IMG/VR virus record: IMGVR_UViG_3300027983_000133
Span: 1 to 22,072 of that record
Reading direction: 5' to 3' (one strand)
Source: a virus
DNA length: 22,072 bases
The stretch's first letter is position 1. Each line of letters opens with the position of its first letter. The notes beneath the pieces were generated by a model that worked only from the letters and a program-made list of their open reading frames with translations, did no database searches and was not told where the DNA came from. The position numbers were made by a program, and so were the translations under genes. Below are positions 1 through 6,065 of the stretch, piece after piece.

Positions 1-1749
1 GCGTTTGCGGAGTCGGAGAAGCCCACGCCTCAGCCCACGCCGCTGATCCAGTACGGCGACGATCGGCAGAAGAGCGCTCAAGAGAAGTACGCCGAAAAGG
101 CGCTTCAAAGCGCGGCGGCCGACATCCGGGCGCAGGGCAAAGGCAACCGCAACCCAGAGGCCCACAAACAGGCCTACTCGATTGGTGGTTACGTCGGCGC
201 CGGCGTGCTCGACGGGGTTTATGCGGGCCAGGTACTGACCGCGGCGATCCAGTCCGTTGTCGGGCCGGACCGCTACGCAAAGGAGGCGGACACCGTCCAG
301 CGCGGCATACTCGATGGCGCAGCCAACCCGCGCGACATGTCACGCATCGGGCTTGGGCGTGAGCCCCGAAGACACCGCCAAACGGAGGACGTCACGCATA
401 TTGACCACGCGCGAGAGGTCGAGGAAGCAACGACTTTGCTTGAGACCGCGACGACCGCTGCGGGGCGAAAGGCCGGCGCAAAGGCGCTCGGCATCGCTAA
501 GCGCAAAGAGAAAGCGGCGTCGGGCGGGTCGCCGATGTTCGTCGGCACCCGCGACGATGGGTCAAACCCGACCACACAAGAGAACGTCCGGGCATTGCTC
601 GACTTTTACGGCGTTGACTATCGGTATAACGCCATGTCGCGAGTGGTTGACATCAACATACCCGCGGCGGTCAGCGAGGGCGTCTTGTGCAATGCGCCCG
701 CGGCCGCTATCCGTCGGCTAGCGCGGAAACACGGCATCAAGGCGGACGCGCCAGCCTTTCGCGATGAGCTACTGCTCTACGGCGTCGACAATGCCTACCA
801 TCCCGTTGCTGACTGGATAAGGGCGACGCCTTGGGACGGCGTTGACCGTTTTGAGGCCCTTTGGGCGTCGATCGTCATCCGCGAAGAGGGGCTTGCGGAC
901 GTCGGGCTGTACCGCGCGATGCTTCGGGCGTGGCTCGTCGCAGGCGCGATGTGCGCGATGCTGCCGCTTGACTCGACGCGGGGCGTATCTACTCACGGCG
1001 TGTTGGTGCTCCAAGGGAAACAGGGGTGCGGAAAAACAACGTGGCTTACATCGCTGGTGCCGCGCAGGGGCGCTTGGATCAAAGACGGTGTATCCATTGA
1101 CCCGGCGCAAAAAGACAGCGTAGCGGGAGCCACTAGTAGCTGGCTGGTGGAGCTCGGGGAGTTGGACCAGACAGTGCGAAAGGCGGACATGGCCGGCCTC
1201 AAGGCGTTCATCACGGCCCCGGTGGACAGTTACCGCAGGCCCTACGCAGAGGCGTCGGAGGACCATCCGCGGCGCACCAACTTCGCGGCATCCGTCAACT
1301 CGGTTGAGTTTTTGAAGGACGACACCGGCAATAGACGGTTTTGGGTCTTGCCGATTGAGGCATGCATGTGGCGCGAGACGGAACCCAACAGCGTTGCGAG
1401 TATCGACTTGCAGCAACTCTGGGCACAGTTTGCCCAGCACGCCGTTGAGGGCGAGTTGCACGTCTTGGCTACCGAGTGGGACGTGGCGCAACGGGCGTCC
1501 GCCGAGCGCCATCGGATCGTAAACGCGACCGAGGACGAGCTAAAAGAGTTGTTTGAAGTAGACGTTGACGCACCGAAGGCGTTTTGGACGGCGACGTCTG
1601 CGATCTACTACGCGCTTTATCCGAACCGTGAGCCGCATCACTGGACGAGCCAGGAGAAGATGGGAGTATCAGTCTCCCTGAAGGCGATGGGCGCCGTGAG
1701 CGGTAACGGACGCTCCGGGCGAACATGGAGCGTCAAGCGGCGCATGTAG
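1..1749 (+). CDS. VapE/VirE-family primase-helicase, 5' truncated by window edge
   Basis: The reading frame is open from base 1 without a stop, so the gene starts before the window; 582 residues are visible. Residues 339-347 form a Walker A loop (GKQGCGKTT), 381-389 a Walker B-like strand (WLVELGELD), 401-415 the family segment KAFITAPVDSYRRPY, and 440-448 the arginine-finger-like DDTGNRRFW. This order and wording are characteristic of the virulence-associated E (PF05272) superfamily 3-type helicase domain. Residues around 60-75 (SIGGYVGAGVLDG) resemble the end of a primase C-terminal domain, so the missing N-terminus is probably a primase-polymerase. A GTG at 205 would give a shorter protein, but the upstream residues fit the family and it is not the likely start. 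Role by family: unwinding and priming of phage DNA at the origin. The repeat array directly downstream may be its target (inference). Confidence 0.9.
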   Translation, partial: AFAESEKPTPQPTPLIQYGDDRQKSAQEKYAEKALQSAAADIRAQGKGNRNPEAHKQAYSIGGYVGAGVLDGVYAGQVLTAAIQSVVGPDRYAKEADTVQRGILDGAANPRDMSRIGLGREPRRHRQTEDVTHIDHAREVEEATTLLETATTAAGRKAGAKALGIAKRKEKAASGGSPMFVGTRDDGSNPTTQENVRALLDFYGVDYRYNAMSRVVDINIPAAVSEGVLCNAPAAAIRRLARKHGIKADAPAFRDELLLYGVDNAYHPVADWIRATPWDGVDRFEALWASIVIREEGLADVGLYRAMLRAWLVAGAMCAMLPLDSTRGVSTHGVLVLQGKQGCGKTTWLTSLVPRRGAWIKDGVSIDPAQKDSVAGATSSWLVELGELDQTVRKADMAGLKAFITAPVDSYRRPYAEASEDHPRRTNFAASVNSVEFLKDDTGNRRFWVLPIEACMWRETEPNSVASIDLQQLWAQFAQHAVEGELHVLATEWDVAQRASAERHRIVNATEDELKELFEVDVDAPKAFWTATSAIYYALYPNREPHHWTSQEKMGVSVSLKAMGAVSGNGRSGRTWSVKRRM

Positions 1750-1755
1750 CTAGCG

Positions 1756-2032
1756 TGTTGACAGGTGTTGACAGGTGTTGACAGGTTCAACAACCTGTCA
1801 ACATCGACCAAACCCTTTAACAGTGCGGTCTATCTATACTCTGTAGACATGTTGACAGGTTATTTTATAAAAGAGTAGAGGGGGTGTAAATGAGGGGAAT
1901 AAGGGGGTAGTGATTCCGCGAGACCCCTCTATGGGAAAACCTGTCTACACCTGTCAACGTGTCAACATGTTGGCAAAAAACCAAATGAAAACACCATAAG
2001 CTTGTAGACACCCTTGGTCGGACCTGTCTACG
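1756..2032. repeat. Two-stranded iteron-like array, consensus TGTWGACAGGT
   Basis: Exact TGTTGACAGGT copies lie on the + strand at 1756-1766, 1766-1776, 1776-1786 (10-base period) and 1850-1860. Reverse-strand copies lie at 1793-1803 (exact), 1939-1949 (TGTAGACAGGT) and, with one mismatch, 1949-1959, 1957-1967 and 2022-2032. Weaker partial sites lie near 1842, 1968 and 2003. Between them are an AT-rich run (1861-1870) and a purine-rich G-tract stretch (about 1876-1910). A good -10-like TATACT sits at 1835-1840 between sites, but no convincing -35 was found. Repeats in both orientations plus an AT-rich element next to a primase-helicase fit a replication origin; a repressor operator cluster is the alternative. 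No credible gene lies in 1750-2216. Confidence 0.85.
1776..1803. repeat. Perfect 12-base inverted repeat inside the array
   Basis: The third tandem copy (1776-1787, TGTTGACAGGTT) and its exact reverse complement (1792-1803) face each other across a 4-base CAAC spacer. This makes the only perfect back-to-back pair of the array. It could be a dimer-binding operator, or it could extrude as a cruciform. There is no T-tract after it, so it is not a typical terminator of the preceding gene. Confidence 0.85.
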
Positions 2033-2053
2033 CCAGCCGATGAGAGGGCATTT

Positions 2054-2132
2054 TTGAAACAAAACGGTTCAAGTCTTGTTTCAAACGTTTCATCGGGTGA
2101 AACAAAATGATTCAAGGCCAATGATTTCAACG
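2054..2132. repeat. Second repeat cluster, TGAAAC/GTTTCA family
   Basis: A near-identical 18-base direct repeat (16 of 18 bases) occurs at 2056-2073 and 2099-2116, of form GAAACAAAAyGrTTCAAG. TTGAAACAA (2054-2062) and TTGTTTCAA (2076-2084) form a perfect 9-base inverted repeat with a 13-base spacer, and GTTTCA recurs at 2087-2092. The motif differs from the TGTTGACAGGT array just upstream, so it suggests a different DNA-binding protein. The cluster ends about 85 bases before the VRR-NUC start and could control the nuclease-ssb genes or be part of the origin (inference). No good -35/-10 pair was seen between 2133 and 2216. Confidence 0.7.
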
Positions 2133-2216
2133 CCTAACGCGTGCTGGCCACCCCTCCGCCCTTCACCCATCCCAAGCCCCATTTAACGCACGCAACCCAG
2201 AAGGCAGGGCCTAGCC

Positions 2217-2666
2217 ATGAGTAACCGCGAGGACTTCGTTCAGCACGCCATAGCGATGGTCCTAGACGAGATGGGCGTGTTCTGGCTGCATCCGCCGAAC
2301 GAGCGCGAAAAGCCGACGACTCCGCAAGAGCTCGGCAGACTGATCGCGAAAGGAATGAAGCCGGGCGCATCCGACGTCATGATCCTTCAGGCGCTGCCAG
2401 CCTATCCCAATGCTCGGGGCCTCATGCTCGAGCTGAAGACCGAGTCCGGCGCTCTCAGGCCGAACCAGCGGGCCTTTCTCGCACGGTCCGAGGACGCCGG
2501 GTTCCTCGCACGGACTGGCAAGGGAATCCCGGCATCCCTTCAAATCCTGCGAGATGTCGGGTTCGAAGTGGATTCGGCCTTGACGCGGTTGGACTCGCAG
2601 GGCTATACATTGTCCCTCTCGGGGATAAAAAAAGTCCCCACAAAAGACAAAAGTCCGAAACGGTGA
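2217..2666 (+). CDS. VRR-NUC domain nuclease (Holliday-junction-resolvase-like fold)
   Basis: The protein has 149 residues. The family signature is clear: KPGASDVMIL (about 48-57) carries the metal-binding aspartate, GLMLELKTESGALRPNQRAFL (about 68-88) carries the ELK pair followed by the conserved glutamine region, and GFLARTGKGI follows. These match the VRR-NUC (PF08774) subset of PD-(D/E)XK nucleases, stand-alone versions of which are common in phage replication modules. The family cleaves structured or branched DNA; its substrate here is not known. The ATG is preceded by a weak purine patch (AGGCAGGG). The last codons overlap the first of the two palindromes that flank ssb. It lies between the primase-helicase and ssb, consistent with a replication or recombination job. 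Confidence 0.87.
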   Translation: MSNREDFVQHAIAMVLDEMGVFWLHPPNEREKPTTPQELGRLIAKGMKPGASDVMILQALPAYPNARGLMLELKTESGALRPNQRAFLARSEDAGFLARTGKGIPASLQILRDVGFEVDSALTRLDSQGYTLSLSGIKKVPTKDKSPKR

Positions 2667-2683
2667 ACGGTTGTTCTCTGTTT
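2658..2683. promoter_or_regulatory. 26-base palindromic operator-like site upstream of ssb (GAAC-N4-GTTC core)
   Basis: The arms AAACGGTGAAC and GTTCTCTGTTT surround GGTT. The core GAACggttGTTC spans 2665-2676. Apart from one central T/T mismatch per arm pair and one G/T pair, the site is symmetric. It overlaps the nuclease stop codon and ends 27 bases before the ssb ATG. The core resembles the GAAC-N4-GTTC LexA box known from Gram-positive bacteria, although the inner bases do not fully match that consensus. A phage repressor site or an RNA hairpin are the alternatives. Confidence 0.55.
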
Positions 2684-2709
2684 CTGGGCTCTAAAGACAA
2701 AGGAAAGCT

Positions 2710-3249
2710 ATGTCGTTGAATAAAGCGATGATCATCGGGAATCTCGGGGCTGACCCCGAGACACGGGACGTGAACGGATCGATGGTCGCGACGCTGTCCG
2801 TGGCGACTTCCGAGAAGTGGACGGGCAAGGACGGGCAACGGCAAGAGAAGACAGAATGGCATCGAGTCGTCGTGTGGGACAAGCTCGCGGAGCTTTGTGA
2901 CCAGTACTTGCGCAAGGGCGCAAAGGTTTATATCGAGGGTAAAATCCAGACGCGAAGCTTCGACGACGCCAACGGCCAGAAGAAGTACTCGACGGAGATC
3001 GTGGCTCAGCGCGTCGAGTTCCTTGACGGCGCGGACGGCCGAAACGATGCCGACGGGCGAAACAATGCCGCGCAAGCCCCGGCCCCCGCTCAGGGCGGGT
3101 ATGGGCAACGGGCTCAAGCTCCGGCAACCGGGCAGCGGTCTCAGCCCCCCGCTCAAAGCGGATATGGTGGACAGCAGCGAACCCAAGCCCCGGCGCAAGG
3201 CGGGCAGCGGCCGCACAGGCCGAACAGCGATGATGACATTCCGTTTTGA
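2710..3249 (+). CDS. ssb: Single-stranded DNA-binding protein
   Basis: The 179-residue protein begins MSLNKAMIIGNLGADPETR, continues with TEWHRVVVWDKLAELCDQYLRKG and KVYIEGKIQTR in the OB-fold, and has a low-complexity tail (about 115-170) rich in Gln, Ala, Pro and Gly. It ends in the acidic tip DDDIPF, which in bacterial SSB proteins docks partner enzymes. Length and domain order are normal for a bacterial-type SSB. The start is supported by AAAGGAAAG just upstream. It would coat single-stranded DNA during phage replication, and its acidic tip suggests it can recruit host repair or replication partners. It is a single-gene unit with an operator-like palindrome on each side and a terminator after it, which suggests its own regulation. 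Confidence 0.96.
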   Translation: MSLNKAMIIGNLGADPETRDVNGSMVATLSVATSEKWTGKDGQRQEKTEWHRVVVWDKLAELCDQYLRKGAKVYIEGKIQTRSFDDANGQKKYSTEIVAQRVEFLDGADGRNDADGRNNAAQAPAPAQGGYGQRAQAPATGQRSQPPAQSGYGGQQRTQAPAQGGQRPHRPNSDDDIPF

Positions 3250-3270
3250 TTAAGCGCCTCGCCTGACCCG

Positions 3271-3296
3271 AAACAGTGAACATCCGTTCTCTGTTT
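3271..3296. promoter_or_regulatory. 26-base palindromic operator-like site downstream of ssb
   Basis: The arms AAACAGTGAAC and GTTCTCTGTTT surround ATCC, giving an almost perfect palindrome with a GAACatccGTTC core at 3278-3289. In the 29-base window 3268-3296 it matches 2655-2683 at 24 positions; all but one of the differences fall in the central spacer. It lies between the ssb stop and the terminator hairpin and before the HTH gene. It could be an operator for the downstream gene, a second site used for looping, or a recombination scar. Confidence 0.55.
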
Positions 3297-3297
3297 G

Positions 3298-3329
3298 AAC
3301 TGCCGAGGATTCCTCGGCAGTTGCCTTTT
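3298..3329 (+). terminator. Rho-independent terminator after ssb
   Basis: AACTGCCGAGGA (3298-3309) and TCCTCGGCAGTT (3311-3322) form a perfect 12-base stem, followed by GCCTTTTG. It begins directly after the second palindrome and ends the ssb transcript before the HTH gene. Confidence 0.85.
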
Positions 3330-3349
3330 GTCCCGGATTGAGACTTTTA

Positions 3350-3378
3350 TTGACTTTTGGCCGTGCATCCAGTCTGAT
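3350..3378 (+). promoter_or_regulatory. Candidate sigma-70-like promoter for the HTH gene
   Basis: TTGACT (3350-3355, 5 of 6 to the -35 consensus), a 17-base spacer and TCTGAT (3373-3378, 4 of 6 to the -10 consensus) lie right after the ssb terminator. The first good ATG of the next gene is only 6 bases beyond the -10, which would make the message leaderless or nearly so. The host sigma consensus is unknown, so this is tentative. Confidence 0.3.
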
Positions 3379-3384
3379 CCGCCC

Positions 3385-3756
3385 ATGGTCCGACGCAGCA
3401 AAATGGAATTGTGGTCGCGGTTGTCTCAGTGTGAGACGAGCACGCTTGAGTATCGCGTTTCGCAACTGGTACGCCAAATCGGGCTATCAGGGATCGGCGA
3501 GCTATGCGGTGTCGAGCCGCAAGAGGTTCGCGAATGGTTTGAGGTCCGATCGGTTCCACCGTCGTTTGATGCGATCCTGCGCGAGCGCGTTGAGGGTCTT
3601 GATTTCCTCAACCCGGCTAGCCTCGTCGAGGACTATCAGGATATGAAGGCCCAGGGTCTAAGCAACGTCGAGATTGCGGACCATCTGGGCGTTACGCGGC
3701 AGGCGGTCAGCAAGGGCCTGAAGGCTCGGGCGGCGCGGTCGTCTGACGGTGACTGA
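3385..3756 (+). CDS. Small DNA-binding protein with two helix-turn-helix segments
   Basis: The protein has 123 residues from the ATG at 3385. The frame can be extended to a TTG at 3295, but that start would lie inside the terminator stem; an ATG at 3403 is also possible. No Shine-Dalgarno precedes either ATG. Residues about 32-56 (IGLSGIGELCGVEPQEVREWF) look like a Cro/YdaS-type helix-turn-helix, and residues 84-113 (MKAQGLSNVEIADHLGVTRQAVSKGLKAR) like a second, sigma-region-4 or HTH_23 type. It lies between the ssb terminator and the packaging genes and overlaps the small terminase gene by 8 bases. It may control the late genes or take part in packaging-site recognition; no specific family was recognised. 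Confidence 0.7.
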   Translation: MVRRSKMELWSRLSQCETSTLEYRVSQLVRQIGLSGIGELCGVEPQEVREWFEVRSVPPSFDAILRERVEGLDFLNPASLVEDYQDMKAQGLSNVEIADHLGVTRQAVSKGLKARAARSSDGD

Positions 3757-4543
3757 ACAAAGTCGTCCAATGCCTGGGCCGCGGACTCGACCCAAGCCCA
3801 AAGCGGCCAAGGAGCCAAAGCGACCCAAAGCGCCGGCCTCTCTGGACGAGGCTCTAGCGATCGAGGCCAGCAATGCTCAGCGCGCTAAGGCATTGCGCGA
3901 TGAGGTTAAGTCGACGACGGCGCCGACCCACAAGCGCGGCTCGTTCGATCCTGCCAAGCGCGAGGCATTAATCGCCGCGGTCCGAAAGGGCCTGTCTCTG
4001 TCCTATGGGTGCCGGCTCATCGGCATCACGAACCAGGTCGCATATGTATGGTTAAGGCGCGGCTCGATCGCCCTCGGCGAGCCGGGCCACAGGCCCGAGT
4101 ACGCTCAGTTTGCCAGCGACTTTCGCCGGGCAGAGGCTGAAAAGGTCGCCGAGCTGCTAGACCATGCATCGCTTCAATCAACCACAGACCATCGGGCGAC
4201 GAAGACGTTGCTCGATATGCTGGACCGGCGTCAGGGGATGGCGCAGCGGCAAAAGGCCGAGACCATCGCGCTTGCCAAGCAACAGACGGAGCTCGCCATC
4301 GCTCAAGAGCAACTGCGGATGGCGCGGATGAAGGGCGACGCAACCGAGGCGGCGATTAAGACGGGCGGACAGGCAATGATCGTAATTGGGATCTCAGCGT
4401 TCCTCGAAAGCTCCGACCTTTCGCCTGAAATCAAGGGCCAGATCATCGCCTCAATCGGTCGAGCGGGCGGCACGGCGATCGCACGGCGAGATCTAGGTGC
4501 CGAGCCCGACAGGTCCGACGGGTCCGACGGGTCCGACCGATGA
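3749..4543 (+). CDS. terS: Terminase small subunit (probable)
   Basis: The 264-residue protein uses a GTG start overlapping the previous stop; an ATG at 3770 is an alternative. A Lys/Arg/Pro-rich leader (1-60) precedes a helix-turn-helix at about 66-106 (KREALIAAVRKGLSLSYGCRL, then TNQVAYVWLRRG) and the segment RPEYAQFASDFRRAEAEKVAELL (about 115-138), a layout typical of small terminases. A Gln/Ala/Glu-rich helical stretch (about 165-195) may mediate ring oligomerisation. The C-terminus ends in a DRSDGSDGSDR repeat tract. It would bind the packaging site and hand DNA to the large subunit. The assignment rests on the helix-turn-helix layout and on its 4-base overlap with the large terminase gene. 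Confidence 0.75.
   Translation: MTEQSRPMPGPRTRPKPKAAKEPKRPKAPASLDEALAIEASNAQRAKALRDEVKSTTAPTHKRGSFDPAKREALIAAVRKGLSLSYGCRLIGITNQVAYVWLRRGSIALGEPGHRPEYAQFASDFRRAEAEKVAELLDHASLQSTTDHRATKTLLDMLDRRQGMAQRQKAETIALAKQQTELAIAQEQLRMARMKGDATEAAIKTGGQAMIVIGISAFLESSDLSPEIKGQIIASIGRAGGTAIARRDLGAEPDRSDGSDGSDR
4512..4538 (+). repeat. Three 9-base tandem units at the end of the small terminase gene
   Basis: GGTCCGACG is repeated at 4512-4520 and 4521-4529, with a third copy at 4530-4538 that differs only in its last base. In frame it encodes the Ser-Asp-Gly tail of the small terminase and stops one base before the large terminase ATG. It probably arose by replication slippage. Confidence 0.8.
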
Positions 4544-6000
4544 CGCTAAGCCATGAACCAGCGGTCGACACCGCACCGCAAAAGGTCAAGTTCTACCCGA
4601 CGAACTATGCGCCGCACAGGGCGCAGCGTCGCGCGCACAGGGCGCTGAGGCTCGCTCGCTTCATCGTGCTGGTTGCCGGCCGCCGTGGCGGGAAAACGAA
4701 ATGCGGCGGGGGCATATTTGTTGACCGCATGCTCAAAGATCTTGAGGCGTGGTCAGCGATCAATGGCGCATGGCAACGAGGCGCGGGCAAGGCTCCAACC
4801 CCGTCCGTCCAGTACATGGTTGTCGCTCCGGTCTACGCGCTCCTCGAAGAGCCGCGCAGTGCGTTACAGAAATATCTCGGCGGCATGGTCGCCGAAGGCG
4901 GTCTCATCGTCCATCAGAGCGACCAGACATGGTGGCTCGTCGAGGGCGTGCGGATCGACTTCCGAAGCGGCGAGCATCCCAAAAGACTCGTAAGCCAAGG
5001 GCTCAACGGGATCTGGCTAGAGGAAGCGGCACGCCTCAAGCCCGAGGTCTGGATCGACAACCTCCGCCCAGCGCTCTCGGATAAACTCGGCTGGTGCATT
5101 TTCACATCAACGCCGCTCGGCAAAAACTGGCTGTGGCGTGAGATCTGGGCCAAGGCCGACCCGTCCGCGGCGGCCGAACTCGGCATGATCGACGGCCTAA
5201 ACCCGAACGACATCCTCGATGCGAACTACTGCGGGATCTCGTGGACCACGGCCGATAACGACGCGCTTACCCACCTTGCTGAAGAGATGGAGCTCGCACG
5301 TCGGACTATGCCTTACGCGTTCTTCGCGCGTAACTATCTGGCATCATTCGAGACTTTCGTTGGTCAGCTGTTTCAACTCGACCGGCATCGTCATTTCACA
5401 TCGGATCCAGCGCCCTCGTTCGCAGAGTCGCGGCGCAAGTTCGTTGGCGGCGATCTCGGGACACGGCATAAGTCGAGCTTCACGCTCATCGTCGAGGGCC
5501 GCGAGTCGCCCAAACCCATTTGGCATGAGGTCGAGACAGACGCCGCGTCTGACATTCTATTTGACGAGCATCATTCATGGGAGGCTCGTCGGCGAGGCGA
5601 CCGAGGCTCTTGGACGGCCCGCGTTTGGCGGATCCTTCGGGATTACGCGGGCGAGAGCGGATGGCGGTCGATCCCGGTATTTTTGCCGGCGGATCGGCCC
5701 GAGGTCAAGCGGCAGTTCGAGGCGCGCGGCTTCAAGGTTATGGAAGCATTTCAACGGCATGACCCGGCTGTTGACTTCTTCTCCGTCCTGTTTGCTGTTG
5801 ACCGGATCAAGATCAGGTCGGCGAACCTGTGGCGATGCGTCGAAGCGCTGCACACACCGGAAGTCGGCAAAAACTCAACGAAAGTTTGGGTCGACGAAGA
5901 CGACGACGAGTTCGACGGCCTTCGATACGCGCTCAGCGACCCGATCAGGCTCGGCGAGAGCCCGGCTCGCAACGCGATGACCGCGCTCGGATGGCGGTGA
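4540..6000 (+). CDS. terL: Terminase large subunit (packaging ATPase-nuclease)
   Basis: The protein has 486 residues. ATPase half: Walker A AGRRGGKT at 46-53, Walker B IWLEEA at 158-163 with the catalytic glutamate pair, and coupling motif FTSTPLGKNW at 188-197. RNase H-like nuclease half: GGDLG with Asp305 as the likely first metal ligand, and the late motif DEFDGLRYAL with Asp459 as the likely last ligand. Order and spacing are those of phage large terminases. It powers DNA translocation into the prohead through the portal and cuts the concatemer. The ATG overlaps the small-subunit stop (ATGA), which implies translational coupling. The end of the gene carries a 15-base segment repeated 40 bases downstream, in the gap before the portal start. 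Confidence 0.95.
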   Translation: MTLSHEPAVDTAPQKVKFYPTNYAPHRAQRRAHRALRLARFIVLVAGRRGGKTKCGGGIFVDRMLKDLEAWSAINGAWQRGAGKAPTPSVQYMVVAPVYALLEEPRSALQKYLGGMVAEGGLIVHQSDQTWWLVEGVRIDFRSGEHPKRLVSQGLNGIWLEEAARLKPEVWIDNLRPALSDKLGWCIFTSTPLGKNWLWREIWAKADPSAAAELGMIDGLNPNDILDANYCGISWTTADNDALTHLAEEMELARRTMPYAFFARNYLASFETFVGQLFQLDRHRHFTSDPAPSFAESRRKFVGGDLGTRHKSSFTLIVEGRESPKPIWHEVETDAASDILFDEHHSWEARRRGDRGSWTARVWRILRDYAGESGWRSIPVFLPADRPEVKRQFEARGFKVMEAFQRHDPAVDFFSVLFAVDRIKIRSANLWRCVEALHTPEVGKNSTKVWVDEDDDEFDGLRYALSDPIRLGESPARNAMTALGWR

Positions 6001-6065
6001 CCGCGCTCGCAACGCGATGGTCAACCCGGCCTTGCCAAACCATCGCCCATGCCCATGATCCGTGC

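Noticed and set aside
769-1512. Minus-strand frame opposite the primase-helicase gene (247 codons)
   Set aside because: It overlaps the conserved helicase motifs on the other strand and shows no protein-like features.
1865-2062. Possible minus-strand gene of 65 codons in the repeat region
   Set aside because: It runs through the repeat array, lacks a ribosome-binding site and has no protein-like composition.
1755-2132. CRISPR array
   Set aside because: The repeats are only about 10-11 bases, occur on both strands and lack regular spacers of 30 bases or more.
3295-3384. TTG start for the two-HTH gene
   Set aside because: It would lie at the edge of the palindrome and inside the terminator stem; the added residues look random.
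5829-6065. Upstream extension of the portal gene into the large terminase gene
   Set aside because: The extra residues are an Arg-rich run in the wrong frame of the terminase nuclease domain; the sequence becomes portal-like only after 6066.
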